Assembly: GCF_003217515.1 (NCBI RefSeq)
Contig: NZ_QJSX01000001.1
Coordinates: forward strand, 1-64,000
Reading direction: 5' to 3'
Length of the DNA stretch: 64,000 bases
Origin: Deinococcus yavapaiensis KR-236
Lineage (GTDB): Bacteria > Deinococcota > Deinococci > Deinococcales > Deinococcaceae
Position numbers and translations under genes: made by a program. The first letter of the stretch is position 1. Each line of letters opens with the position of its first letter. Of this stretch, positions 34,260 to 43,045 are shown piece after piece. The notes beneath the pieces were generated by a model. That model did no database searches. It worked only from the letters and a program-made list of their open reading frames with translations, and had not been told where the DNA came from.

Positions 34260-35999
34260 ATGAATAAGCGTGTGCTTCTCGCACTGACGTCAGCCCTCGC
34301 GCTTGGTTCCGTCGCCTCCGCTTTCGGGGGTGGAGGTGGCGGCGCGCAGCCCACGACGCGTCCCGCCACGACGACGGCCGCGTGCCAAAACGTCGTGAAC
34401 ATCCTCGCGTCGAACCAGAACTTCTCGACGCTGGCGGGAGCCGCCCAAGCGGCGGGACTCATCGACACCTTGCGAAACGCCAGTGGAGTGACGATCTTCG
34501 CGCCCACGAACGCCGCCTTCGCCAAAATCCCCGCCGACGCGCTCGCGGCCCTCACGAAGGACACGGCGAGCCTCGGCAACGTGTTGCGCTTCCACATCGT
34601 CCCGAGCCGCCTCAACGCACGTGACGTCTCGACGATCGACTCGGCGGGCACGCTGGCGGGATTCACGCTCGCGGTTTCCACGGTGAACGGCAACGTCTTC
34701 GTGAACGACGCGCGCGTCACGCAAACGAACATCGTGGCGTGCAACGACGTGATCGTCCACGTCATCGACACGGTGCTGCTGCCTCCGAACGTGACGCTCG
34801 CCGTGCCGGAAGTGCCGGTGGAGAACGTGACGCAAGAGCAAGCGACCACGCCGCCGCCGCCCGAGCCTCCCACGGCGAACACGCAGGAAACCGCGCAAGG
34901 GCAAGACACCACGCAAGGGCAAGCGTCGAACGCCAGCGATTCCTCGCTCGCGCCCGCCATCAGCGTCACGGCCATTCCAGCCCTACCCTTGAACGCGCCG
35001 CAAAGCACGACGGGCGGCACCACCGACACGACCGCGGCGACGTCCACGACGACCACCACGGCGGCGTCCACGAACAACGTCACGAGCGTCGTCGGGCAAA
35101 CGGCGGACCTCTCGACCTTCGCGGCGGCCCTCAAGGCGGCGAACCTCGAGAAGGCCTTCGGCGCCGAAGGCACCTACACGGTGTTCGCTCCGACGAACGA
35201 AGCGTTCGCGAAGATTCCCGCCGCGCAATTGCAAGCGATCATCGACAATCCCGACGTGCTCTTCCAAATCTTGTCGTACCACGTCGCGGGCAACCAGATC
35301 GCTCAAGGGGACCTCGCGGCGACCACCAGCTACGAGCCGCTCGTCGGTGAGCCGGTCCAACTCATGGGCGGCAACATGGTCGGCAACGCGAACATCGTCG
35401 GCGAGCCGATCGTGACGGACAACGGCATCATCTACCGCATCGACACCGTGCTGCTGCCGCCCGGCCTGGAACTTCCCGCGCCTGCCGCCGCCGCTACGAC
35501 CACGACCGCCGCCGCCGCGACGACGACGTCCAGCACTACCACGGCGACGACCACGACCGCGACCACGACGACCACGGCGCAAGCGACCACCACGCCCACC
35601 ATCGCCCAGATCGTGGCGACCGATCCGCGCTTCTCGACGTTGCTGGCCGCCGTGCAAGCCGCGGGGCTCGTCGAAACGCTCAACTCGGGCGAGTTCACCG
35701 TGTTCGCTCCGACGAACGACGCCTTCGCGAAGATTCCGGCCGCGCAACTGCAAGCGGTTCTCGCCAACCCTGACCAACTGCGCCGCCTCCTGACTTTCCA
35801 CGTCGTCGCGGGTCGGATGCCCGCCGCCGACATCGCGAGTCAGACCGTGCTCACGTCCGTCGCCGGACCGACCCTCACAGTCGCCGTCGACAACGCGATG
35901 GTGAAGATCGGCGGCGCGACCGTCACGCAAGCCGACGTCGCCGCGAGCAACGGCGTCATCCACGTGATCGACACCGTTCTCATGCCCCCGGGCAACTGA
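34260..35999 (+). CDS. Secreted protein with three fasciclin (FAS1) domains
   Basis: A 579-residue exported protein: signal peptide (1-21, SVASA), a short Gly/Thr stretch, then FAS1 domains at ~42-180, ~278-405 and ~457-579. Each carries the TVFAPTN(D/E)AFAKIPA H1 motif (TIFAPTNAAFAKIPA in the first) and a VIHVIDTVL(L/M)PP closing strand. Thr/Ala-rich linkers separate them. FAS1 proteins mediate adhesion or surface contacts. AAGGAAG lies 7 nt before the ATG. Confidence 0.92.
   Translation: MNKRVLLALTSALALGSVASAFGGGGGGAQPTTRPATTTAACQNVVNILASNQNFSTLAGAAQAAGLIDTLRNASGVTIFAPTNAAFAKIPADALAALTKDTASLGNVLRFHIVPSRLNARDVSTIDSAGTLAGFTLAVSTVNGNVFVNDARVTQTNIVACNDVIVHVIDTVLLPPNVTLAVPEVPVENVTQEQATTPPPPEPPTANTQETAQGQDTTQGQASNASDSSLAPAISVTAIPALPLNAPQSTTGGTTDTTAATSTTTTTAASTNNVTSVVGQTADLSTFAAALKAANLEKAFGAEGTYTVFAPTNEAFAKIPAAQLQAIIDNPDVLFQILSYHVAGNQIAQGDLAATTSYEPLVGEPVQLMGGNMVGNANIVGEPIVTDNGIIYRIDTVLLPPGLELPAPAAAATTTTAAAATTTSSTTTATTTTATTTTTAQATTTPTIAQIVATDPRFSTLLAAVQAAGLVETLNSGEFTVFAPTNDAFAKIPAAQLQAVLANPDQLRRLLTFHVVAGRMPAADIASQTVLTSVAGPTLTVAVDNAMVKIGGATVTQADVAASNGVIHVIDTVLMPPGN
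35494..35600 (+). repeat. Low-complexity ACG/ACC/GCC tract encoding a Thr/Ala linker
   Basis: Short-period repeat of Thr and Ala codons joining FAS1 domains 2 and 3; a shorter relative occurs near 35020-35075. Confidence 0.7.
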
Positions 36000-36024
36000 G
36001 CGAAGCGATCTTCTCGGCCCCCTC

Positions 36025-36055
36025 CCCCCTCGTCCGCGCGGACGAGGGGGTTTTT
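36025..36055 (+). terminator. Intrinsic terminator of the fasciclin gene
   Basis: A perfect 11-bp stem CCCCCTCGTCC / GGACGAGGGGG with a GCGC loop, followed by TTTTT. Textbook shape. Confidence 0.92.
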
Positions 36056-36060
36056 GTCGT

Positions 36061-36918
36061 TCAGACCAGTGACGTCAGCTCGAAGGTGGGAAGGACGTCG
36101 CGTTCGAATTCACGCCACGACGTCCAATCGCGCGGGCGTTCCGAGCGTTCCGTCCACTCCCAAAAGCGCGCGTAGATGGGGTACGCGACGCGCAGTTCCT
36201 CGCGAAACAGAAGCGCGCTGAGGTTGCCGCCCTGCAACAAGCCGCTCGTCTCATAACGACGCAGGATGACCGAGACGTCGTACGAAACGAAGCGAACCTC
36301 GGGCTGCCATCCGTCGTTCGTCAAGGTCAGCACCAGGTACTGGGCGCGGACGTCACGATTGAAGGGCGCCCCGACGGCGCCCGTGTTCACGGCGAGCTTG
36401 CCGTCCACGCGCGTCTCGAAAGGCAAATGCGTGTGAGAACCGACGAGGACGTCGGCGCCCGTCGCCTCGAAGATGGCGCGAAGTCGCCCTTCGGTCATGC
36501 GCCGACCGATGCCTTCACGGTAATGGTCGGGGGTTCCGTGCGAGATCGTGACGCTCGGCGCCCCGTCGATGGCAACGCTCGCCGTCATGGGCCAAGAGGC
36601 GAAGACGTCCAAGAGGCCCGCCGCGTGCAGTTGTGACGCGCACCACGTGAACGAATCGAAGAATGCCTCGTGAAACCAGCTTGGCGGAATTTCGGGTCGG
36701 CGATTCCACCACAAGCGCATGAGATCGTCGTGGTTGCCGAGGGTGAACTCGACGTCGAGCGCCAAGAGGGCTTCGAGGACTTCCACGCCGTCCGGGCCGC
36801 GGTTCACGACGTCTCCGTTCACGATCACGCGGTCGACGCCGAGCCGAGCCATGTCGGCGAGCACCGCCTGAAGCGCGGGCATGTTGCCGTGAATGTCGGC
36901 GAGAATCGCGAGGCGCAC
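36061..36918 (-). CDS. Metallophosphoesterase (calcineurin-like)
   Basis: A 285-residue phosphoesterase with the dinuclear metal motifs in order: LADIHGN (D-x-H), VNGDVVNRGPD (GD-x-x-x-R), LGNHDD (GNH-D/E), ISHGTPDHYR and VGSHTHLPF (GH-x-H). It is close to the YfcE/MJ0936-like single-domain group. It probably cleaves phosphodiesters; substrate unknown. GTG 36918 has TAGAAT 6 nt upstream, divergent from cysK. Confidence 0.88.
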   Translation of the reverse strand: MRLAILADIHGNMPALQAVLADMARLGVDRVIVNGDVVNRGPDGVEVLEALLALDVEFTLGNHDDLMRLWWNRRPEIPPSWFHEAFFDSFTWCASQLHAAGLLDVFASWPMTASVAIDGAPSVTISHGTPDHYREGIGRRMTEGRLRAIFEATGADVLVGSHTHLPFETRVDGKLAVNTGAVGAPFNRDVRAQYLVLTLTNDGWQPEVRFVSYDVSVILRRYETSGLLQGGNLSALLFREELRVAYPIYARFWEWTERSERPRDWTSWREFERDVLPTFELTSLV

Positions 36919-36924
36919 ACAGGA

Positions 36925-36930
36925 ATTCTA
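36925..36930 (-). promoter_or_regulatory. -10 box of phosphoesterase gene
   Basis: TAGAAT on the minus strand, 6 nt before GTG 36918. Confidence 0.6.
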
Positions 36931-37002
36931 GTACGTCGCGCGAGGGCCGCGTATCGACGTGACAACGCGGTACGCCTTCCGAACGCGTCCCGCGCCGCCC
37001 TG

Positions 37003-37008
37003 TAGCAT
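37003..37008 (+). promoter_or_regulatory. -10 box of cysK
   Basis: TAGCAT, 6 nt before ATG 37015. Confidence 0.6.
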
Positions 37009-37014
37009 ACGGGC

Positions 37015-37977
37015 ATGATCGATTCCTTCGTCGGCCACACGCCCCTCGTGCAACTTTCACGCGTCGTCACGCCCGACATGGCGGACGTCTTCGTGAAGCA
37101 CGAAGGCCTCAATCCGGGCGGCAGCATCAAGGACCGCACGGCCCTCGGCCTCATCTCCGACGCGGAAGAGCGCGGCCTGCTCAAGCCTGGAGGGCACATC
37201 GTCGAACCGACGAGCGGCAACACCGGCATCGGCCTCGCGCAAGTCGCGGCGGCGCGCGGTTACAAGCTCACCCTCACGATGCCCGCGCAGATGAGCGAGG
37301 AGCGCAAGCGGACGTTGCGCGCGTACGGCGCCGAGCTGATTCTCACGGACCCCGCGCGTCGCATGGCCGCCGCGATCGAGGAAGCGCAGCGAATCGCCGA
37401 GGAGACGGGCGCGGTGATGCTCAATCAATTCGGCAATCCCGCCAATCCCGCCGCCCACGAGCGCACGACGGGCCCCGAGATTTGGCAGCAGATGGAGGGC
37501 CGCGTGGACGCCTTCGTGTTCGGAAGCGGCACGGGCGGGACGATCAGCGGCGTGGGACGGTACCTCAAGCGCATGAATCCCGACATGAAGGTCGTGTGCG
37601 TGGAGCCCGCGCGCAGCAACGTCATCTCCGGTGGAGAGCGCGGCGAGCACGGCTTTCAAGGCATGGGGCCGGGATTCGTGCCCGACAACCTCGACCGCTC
37701 GGTCATCGACGACCTCATCGTCGTGTGGGAAGAAGACGCCTTCCCCCTCGCGCGGCGCCTCGCGCGCGAGGAAGGCATCTTCATGGGCATGTCGAGCGGC
37801 GCGATGGTGTGGTCGGCGCTGGAAGTCGCGCGCCGTCTCGGGCCCGGCAAGCGAGTCGTGACGATCGCGTGCGACACGGGCGCCCGCTACCTCTCCACCG
37901 CGTTGTTCGCCGATGGAAACGACACCCCGGCGGGCTACTTGCCGTACAGCCGCGAGAAGATCGAGACGCCGGCGTGA
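37015..37977 (+). CDS. cysK: Cysteine synthase (O-acetylserine sulfhydrylase)
   Basis: PLP enzyme that makes cysteine from O-acetylserine and sulfide. The 320-residue protein has the PLP lysine in NPGGSIKDRTAL (~41), the substrate loop TSGNTGIGLA, GSGTGGTISGVGRYLK for phosphate binding, and GMSSGA. It sits convergent with the malY/patB-type lyase, which consumes or releases related sulfur amino acids. Confidence 0.94.
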   Translation: MIDSFVGHTPLVQLSRVVTPDMADVFVKHEGLNPGGSIKDRTALGLISDAEERGLLKPGGHIVEPTSGNTGIGLAQVAAARGYKLTLTMPAQMSEERKRTLRAYGAELILTDPARRMAAAIEEAQRIAEETGAVMLNQFGNPANPAAHERTTGPEIWQQMEGRVDAFVFGSGTGGTISGVGRYLKRMNPDMKVVCVEPARSNVISGGERGEHGFQGMGPGFVPDNLDRSVIDDLIVVWEEDAFPLARRLAREEGIFMGMSSGAMVWSALEVARRLGPGKRVVTIACDTGARYLSTALFADGNDTPAGYLPYSREKIETPA

Positions 37978-37980
37978 AGC

Positions 37981-39111
37981 TTAGGAGCGAATCGCCCGAA
38001 CGATTCGCTCTATGGCCTCGGCGAGTACCGCCTCGCTCGTCGCGAAGTTGAGGCGAGCGAAGCCCTCGTAGCTCGGCCCGAAAGTCGGGCCGTCGTTGAG
38101 GGCGACCTTGGCGCGCTCCAGAAGAAACGCGCCGGCCGTCGTCGGCAAGTTCAAGGCGCGCAAGTCCAGCCACGCGAGGTACGTCGCCTGGGGCGCGAGA
38201 AAGCGCGCTTCGGGCAAGCGGGCGCGCACGAGGTCGGCGAGGAAGTCGCGTCGGGCGCGCAAGACGTTCAGCACGTCCCGCAGCCAAGGCTCCCCTTCGG
38301 TGATCGCCGCGTGCCACATCGTCTGCGCGAGGGCGCTCGGATGTCCGGTGCCCGCCGCGACCTTCTTCATGCGCGCGATCAGCGCGGCGTTCGACGAGAC
38401 GGCCGCTCCGATGCCGAGGCCCGCCGTGTTGAAGGCCTTGCACGGTCCCGTGAGCGTCACCGTCCTCGCCGCCACCTCGGCGGCGAGACTCGCGAACGCG
38501 ACGAAGCCGCCGTCGAGCGTGAGGTCGGCGTGAAGTTCGTCGGACACCACCCACAGGCGGTGCCGCAGGGCGAACTCGGCGACCCGCTCCAGTTCCTCGC
38601 GCGTCCACGTGCGGCCCGTGGGGTTGTGAGGATTGCACAGCATCAAGAGGCGCGTCGCGGGCGTCACGCTCGCTTGCATCGCGTCGAAGTCGATCTCGTA
38701 GCGATTCGCTCCCTCGACGAGCGGGACGAGGATCGGCGCGCGGTCGGTGTCTCGAATCGCCGACATGAACGGCGGGTAGATCGGAACGTGCGACATCACC
38801 TCCTCGCCCGGGGAGGCAAACGTCCGCACCGACGCGTAGAGGCCCGACACGACGCCCGGCAGCAGCATCAACCCTTCGCGGGCCACGCCGTGACGCGCCG
38901 TCAACGCGTCCACGAGGGTCTTCTCACCCTCGAACGGCGAGTAGCCCAGCCCGAGGTCGAGGCGTCGCCGCAGGGCCTCCACGATCGGCGGTGCCACCGG
39001 GAAGTCCATGTCCGCCACCCAAAGCGGAAGCACGTCCTCGGCGAACATCGACCACTTGGCGGACGCGGGATGCCGAACGACCGATTCTTCGACGTCGAAG
39101 GAGAAAGGCAT
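37981..39111 (-). CDS. Cystathionine beta-lyase, MalY/PatB type aminotransferase
   Basis: A 376-residue class I/II PLP enzyme. The start (FDVEESVVRHPASAKWSMF) and PLWVADMDFPVAPPI are hallmarks of the MalY/PatB group; the PLP lysine is in TGPCKAFNTAG, with NPHNPTGR and SDELHADLTL for cofactor contacts. C-S lyases of this group cleave cystathionine to homocysteine, pyruvate and ammonia. Its last codons fold into the hairpin at 37985-38010. Confidence 0.88.
   Translation of the reverse strand: MPFSFDVEESVVRHPASAKWSMFAEDVLPLWVADMDFPVAPPIVEALRRRLDLGLGYSPFEGEKTLVDALTARHGVAREGLMLLPGVVSGLYASVRTFASPGEEVMSHVPIYPPFMSAIRDTDRAPILVPLVEGANRYEIDFDAMQASVTPATRLLMLCNPHNPTGRTWTREELERVAEFALRHRLWVVSDELHADLTLDGGFVAFASLAAEVAARTVTLTGPCKAFNTAGLGIGAAVSSNAALIARMKKVAAGTGHPSALAQTMWHAAITEGEPWLRDVLNVLRARRDFLADLVRARLPEARFLAPQATYLAWLDLRALNLPTTAGAFLLERAKVALNDGPTFGPSYEGFARLNFATSEAVLAEAIERIVRAIRS
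37985..38010. terminator. Hairpin at cysK 3' side, encoded by the last codons of the lyase gene
   Basis: A perfect 10-bp stem GAGCGAATCG / CGATTCGCTC, loop CCCGAA, 8 nt after the cysK stop and inside the convergent gene. Confidence 0.5.
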
Positions 39112-39116
39112 GCGAC

Positions 39117-39122
39117 AGGATA
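39117..39122 (-). promoter_or_regulatory. -10 box of the MalY/PatB gene
   Basis: TATCCT on the minus strand, 5 nt before ATG 39111. Confidence 0.4.
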
Positions 39123-39132
39123 CACAGGAACG

Positions 39133-39177
39133 CGCGACCCGGAGGGGAGGAGGGTTGCTCCTCCCTCGTGGGTCGCG
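39133..39177. terminator. Long hairpin between natB and the MalY/PatB gene
   Basis: Outer stem CGCGACCC / GGGTCGCG and inner stem GGGAGGAG / CTCCTCCC separated by a few mismatches, 5-nt loop, no T-tract. It follows the natAB genes and abuts the next promoter. Confidence 0.55.
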
Positions 39178-39248
39178 GTCACTCGTTCCACGCGGGTGTG
39201 CGCTTCACGGAGAGCTTGTTCGTCGTCGGTCTTCTCGGCGCGGCGGCT

Positions 39249-40496
39249 TCAGGTGCGGAAGATGACTTGTTCGCGGCGGAAGCTGCGAAGCGCGAACAGC
39301 GTGAAGATCAGCGTGAACGCGAGGTTCGAGGCGATGGCGGACACGGCGTGGGAGGCTTCCAAGGTGCCGCGCACGATGTCGAGGATCGCGAGCGCGCCGC
39401 CGAAGATCGGAATGGCGTACAAGGCCGCGCTCTTGGTGAGAAAGTCCGAGAACTGCAAGGCGATCAGCGGAACGATGAGCAGCAGCATCACGGGCGTGAG
39501 GTAGGTCTGCGCTTCGCGGAACGAACGAGCGAAGACGGAGATGGCGATCAAGAGGGCCGAGAGCAGCAGCGCGCTCGTGAGGGCGATGGCGAGCAGCGTC
39601 AGGAACCCTCCGACGGACACGCTGAGCGTTCCGCCGAAGCTCGCCGTGAGCGCTCCTTCGAGTTGACTCGGGGGAATGACGAGCCGACCGACGGGTCCCG
39701 CGAGCAAAAAGCCCAGCGTGCCGAAGATCGCGGTGACGACCGCGAAGACCGTCGTGGCGAGCAATTTGCCGACGACGACTTCGAGGCGTCTCACGGGTGA
39801 CACGAGCAGCACTTCGAGCGTGCCTCGCTCTTTCTCGCCCGCCGTGGAGTCGATCGCGGGCGGCATCGCGCCCGACATGATGAACTGCAGCAAAAAGAAC
39901 GGAATGATGAACGCGAGGGCGCCGCCGCTCTTCTCGGACGGATTGCTGGCGTCCACGTCCGTCGTCGAGACGGGCGCGAGGAACGAGGCGTTCAAGCCGC
40001 GCGCCGCGAGGCCGCGCGCGACGAGCGAGTCGTTGAAGGCGCGCACCGCCTCGCGAATCTTGTTGGCGGCCCCGGCTTGCACGCGCTGGTTGTTCGCGTT
40101 GCTGTATACCTTGACCTTGCGAGGCGCGCTTCCGGCGGTGACGGGGAGGTTCGCGGGAACTTCGAGCGCCGCCTCGACGTCCCCGTCGCGAACGGCGCGC
40201 AGGGGGTCGGTGACGGGCACGAGCGTCACGCCCGCTTGCGTCACCGCGCCGCCCGGCGCTTTCACGTCGCGCGTCAGCAAGGTTCGCAGTTCGCTCGGCA
40301 AGGTGCCGACCACGCCGACTTTCTGCCGCGCCTCCTGCTGACCCGTGAGACTTCGGCCGATGAGGAGCGGAAAGCCGATTGTGAAAAGCGGAATCATGAT
40401 GAGCGGCAGCAGGATGACGCTGGTGAGGGTGCGGCGGTCGCGCCACGTCGACAGCAGCTCCTTCGAGGCCACTTTCCAGACGAACGCGAGTCTCAC
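39249..40496 (-). CDS. ABC transporter permease (NatB/ABC-2 type)
   Basis: A 415-residue membrane subunit of the ABC-2 class: an N-terminal helix (RRTLTSVILLPLIMIPLFTIGFPLL), a large extracytoplasmic domain (~50-190), then five to six helices; AGEKERGTLEVLLVSPVRR is the usual coupling-helix motif, as in NatB sodium exporters. GTG 40496 overlaps the ATPase stop (GTGA). Substrate is inferred by similarity only. Confidence 0.88.
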   Translation of the reverse strand: MRLAFVWKVASKELLSTWRDRRTLTSVILLPLIMIPLFTIGFPLLIGRSLTGQQEARQKVGVVGTLPSELRTLLTRDVKAPGGAVTQAGVTLVPVTDPLRAVRDGDVEAALEVPANLPVTAGSAPRKVKVYSNANNQRVQAGAANKIREAVRAFNDSLVARGLAARGLNASFLAPVSTTDVDASNPSEKSGGALAFIIPFFLLQFIMSGAMPPAIDSTAGEKERGTLEVLLVSPVRRLEVVVGKLLATTVFAVVTAIFGTLGFLLAGPVGRLVIPPSQLEGALTASFGGTLSVSVGGFLTLLAIALTSALLLSALLIAISVFARSFREAQTYLTPVMLLLIVPLIALQFSDFLTKSAALYAIPIFGGALAILDIVRGTLEASHAVSAIASNLAFTLIFTLFALRSFRREQVIFRT

Positions 40497-41245
40497 GCCT
40501 TCACCGTTCCCGAAAGGGCGCTCGAGGCTCGTTCGTGCAGCAGCGCGAAGAACGCGCGCTCCAAGCTGCGTTCACCCGTTCGGGCGAGCACGCCTTGCAC
40601 GGCGTCCACCACGAGCAACTCGCCATGATCGATGATCGCCACGCGGTCGCACACCTCCTCGACTTCCGCCATGACGTGCGTCGAGTACAGCACGAGCTTG
40701 CCCGGAGCGCGGTAAGCCGCCACGAAGTCGAGCAGGGCTCGCCGAGCGAGCACGTCCAAGCCCGACGCCGCCTCGTCGAGGATCAGCACGGCGGGATCGT
40801 GAATGACGGCTCGGGCGATCACGATCTTTTGCTTCATGCCGGTGCTGAACTCGCCCGTGCGTCGATCGAGCGTTTCGCGAAGGCCGAGCACCTCGTCGAG
40901 TTCGTCGATGCGGCGGTCCGTTTGGGCGTCGGTCATGCCGTAGAAGCCCGCGAAGTACCTCAAGATCTCGCGGCCCGTGAGGCGGTCGTACAAGCCCATC
41001 CCGCCGTTCACGACGCCGATCGAGCGCCGTACGCCTTCCGGGTCTTTGCGAATGTCACGTCCCGCGATGGTCGCGGTGCCGTCCGAGGCGTCGAGCAGGG
41101 TCGCGAGGATTCGGAGCAGCGTCGTCTTCCCCGCCCCGTTGGGACCGAGCAGGCCGAAGATCTCGCCTTCGGACGCGGCGAAGGAGATGTTTCGAAGCGC
41201 CTGGAAGCTTCCGTAGCGCTTCGAAAGGTTCGTGATGGTAAGCAT
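40493..41245 (-). CDS. ABC transporter ATP-binding protein (NatA type)
   Basis: A 250-residue ATPase with Walker A GPNGAGKTTLL, the signature FSTGMKQKIVIARA, Walker B PAVLILDEAASGLD and the switch His in STHVMAEVEEV. It pairs with the downstream permease through a GTGA overlap. AGGAGGAAG lies ~10 nt before ATG 41245. Confidence 0.93.
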   Translation of the reverse strand: MLTITNLSKRYGSFQALRNISFAASEGEIFGLLGPNGAGKTTLLRILATLLDASDGTATIAGRDIRKDPEGVRRSIGVVNGGMGLYDRLTGREILRYFAGFYGMTDAQTDRRIDELDEVLGLRETLDRRTGEFSTGMKQKIVIARAVIHDPAVLILDEAASGLDVLARRALLDFVAAYRAPGKLVLYSTHVMAEVEEVCDRVAIIDHGELLVVDAVQGVLARTGERSLERAFFALLHERASSALSGTVKA

Positions 41246-41352
41246 GTTCGTTCTTCCTCCTACGAAGTTCTACACCGGATGGAAGGACGGGACGCGCGAC
41301 GAACGGCGTAGACTTCGGTGTATACGAGCGCAACGCATGCGGCGTTGCAAGT

Positions 41353-41389
41353 CGAGAGGTGGACGTTCTGGCCGAACGTCCACCTCTCG
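41353..41389. terminator. Very strong hairpin after divIVA, no T-tract
   Basis: A perfect 16-bp stem (CGAGAGGTGGACGTTC and complement) with loop TGGCC, 10 bp beyond the divIVA stop. On the minus strand it is not followed by T residues. Confidence 0.65.
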
Positions 41390-41398
41390 GGCCAAGGT

Positions 41399-42220
41399 TC
41401 ACATCGAGTGGGAAAACTCGGGCAGCAGTTCGTTCGCGTGAGGCTCGTCCGTCACCAGATCGCGAAGCGGTGAGCGCGGCGTGGCGTCGACGGTCGGCAT
41501 GGCGCTGGTTCGTAGGGCGGCGAGGTCGGCGGCGTCGTCGAGGTCGGCCTCGTGTTGACGGGCGAGCTCCGCGAATCCCGCCAGCAGAGAGCGGTACTGC
41601 GCGAGGAACTGCGCGCGTTCGGCCTTGAGGCGTGCGAGCGAGTTCTCCAGGGTCGTGCGGCGAACCATCGCCTCGTGTTCGACGGCGGCGGCGCGCGCCG
41701 AGTACGTCTGCTCCAGCATGGCGAAGCGGGCCGCGTAGCTGCTTTCGAGCTCGGAGAAGCGCGTGTTGTACTGGTTTTCGAGTTCGGTGGACCGCGCGTG
41801 GAACCCGCTTTCGAGTTCGGAGGCGCGGGCGCGCGAGGCGCTTTCGAGTTCCACGATGCGCGCGCCATGTTGCGCTTCGAGTTCCGCCGAGCGCACGCGC
41901 ACCTCGCCGAGGACTCGGTCGCGTTCGGCTTCCGCTTCGCGCAGCAGCAATTCCGTTTCCCGTTGGGCGGACGAGCGCATCTCGGCCGAGATGCGCTCGG
42001 CGGACACGAGGGTGCGCTTGAGCTCCTCCTCGCCCGTTCGGTACGCTTCGACGCGCCGCTCGAGGTCCAGCACGCGCTCTTGCTGCGCGAGGTTCTCGCG
42101 CAGCAAGTCCTCCATCTGCGAGGCGACGTCGGCGAGGAAGGCTCGCACGGCTTTGCGGTTGTAGCCCGTGATGGCCGTGGCGAACTCTTGGTGTCGGATG
42201 TCGAGCGGCGTCAGTTTCAT
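41399..42220 (-). CDS. divIVA: DivIVA-domain protein
   Basis: A 273-residue cell-pole/septum scaffold. The N-terminal DivIVA domain (MKLTPLDIRHQEFATAITGYNRKAVRAFLADVA) has the membrane-binding turn and the conserved GYN-x-x-x-V-x-x-F-L-D motif. A coiled coil follows to ~210, including seven 11-residue repeats at ~109-185, then a disordered tail. AAGGA lies ~8 nt before the ATG. It follows yggS by 37 nt, a pairing seen in many genomes. Confidence 0.92.
   Translation of the reverse strand: MKLTPLDIRHQEFATAITGYNRKAVRAFLADVASQMEDLLRENLAQQERVLDLERRVEAYRTGEEELKRTLVSAERISAEMRSSAQRETELLLREAEAERDRVLGEVRVRSAELEAQHGARIVELESASRARASELESGFHARSTELENQYNTRFSELESSYAARFAMLEQTYSARAAAVEHEAMVRRTTLENSLARLKAERAQFLAQYRSLLAGFAELARQHEADLDDAADLAALRTSAMPTVDATPRSPLRDLVTDEPHANELLPEFSHSM
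41666..41896 (-). repeat. Seven tandem hendecad (11-residue) repeats in DivIVA
   Basis: Residues 109-185 read as seven units of 11: VRSAELEAQHG, ARIVELESASR, ARASELESGFH, ARSTELENQYN, TRFSELESSYA, ARFAMLEQTYS, ARAAAVEHEAM. Consensus xR(S/A/F)xELExxxx. Confidence 0.85.
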
Positions 42221-42257
42221 GATGTCATCCTTGATGTGAGCGGGGAAACGGCGAAGC

Positions 42258-42887
42258 TCACGAGAAGAGAGCGCGGCCGACGCGCACGAGCGTCGCGCCG
42301 TGCCGAATCGCGAGGGGGAAATCGTCGCTCATGCCCATGCTGAGCTCGCTCAAGCCGAGGTCGCCCGCGAGGCGCTCGGCGTCGGCGAACGTGCGGTCGG
42401 CGCCTTCCGGGTCTCCTTCCGGAGCCATGATCATCACACCGCGCACTCGCAAGCCCATGAGAGACACCTGATGGTACAACGAAGACGCCTCGGAAAGCTG
42501 AACGCCGTGCTTTTGAGGCTCACCGTTGTGTAGTTGAAGCAGGACGTCGGGCGCGCTTCCCCAAGACTCGGCGAGGCGCGCGAGTTCGGCGGCGTGATCG
42601 GCGCGCGTCAACGTGTGGATGAGGGTGACGCCGCGCAGGTACTTCAGCTTGTTCGTCTGCAACGTGCCGATGAAGTGCCACTCGACGTTCGGCAACTCGA
42701 CCCGCTTGTCTCTGAGCTCTTGCCCGCGGTTCTCGGCGAGGGCGAACTCACCGTGGGCGAGGACGTGCGCGCGAATCTCGTCGGGCGTGCGACCTTTCGT
42801 CACGGCGACGAGACGCACGCTTTCGGAGGGACGCTCGGCGACAAGCTCGGCTTCTCGAATGCGGCTCAGAACTTCAGGAAGGCTCAC
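42258..42887 (-). CDS. PLP homeostasis protein YggS/PROSC
   Basis: A 209-residue PLP-binding protein of the YggS/PLPBP family, which buffers the cofactor rather than catalysing a defined reaction. The PLP lysine is in LVAVTKGRTPDEI; ENRGQELRDK, WHFIGTLQTNKLKYL and the C-terminal LSMGMSDDFPLAIRHGATLVRVG (phosphate-binding, SMGMS-D) are diagnostic. The start is GTG 42887 with AGGTGAAGG upstream. Slightly shorter than the usual ~230. Confidence 0.92.
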   Translation of the reverse strand: MSLPEVLSRIREAELVAERPSESVRLVAVTKGRTPDEIRAHVLAHGEFALAENRGQELRDKRVELPNVEWHFIGTLQTNKLKYLRGVTLIHTLTRADHAAELARLAESWGSAPDVLLQLHNGEPQKHGVQLSEASSLYHQVSLMGLRVRGVMIMAPEGDPEGADRTFADAERLAGDLGLSELSMGMSDDFPLAIRHGATLVRVGRALFS

Positions 42888-43045
42888 GGAACCTTCACCT
42901 GGAGAGCGGCGGGAACGTTGCGTCGTGTCACGTCACGTATTCTGACGAACGTCGGCGTCGCTAACAAGCCGAACGTTGATTCGACGTCAAGGACCGTTCA
43001 CGCTTCTCAGAGCTTTATTCAACATCGTTACAAGCTAGGAGACTC

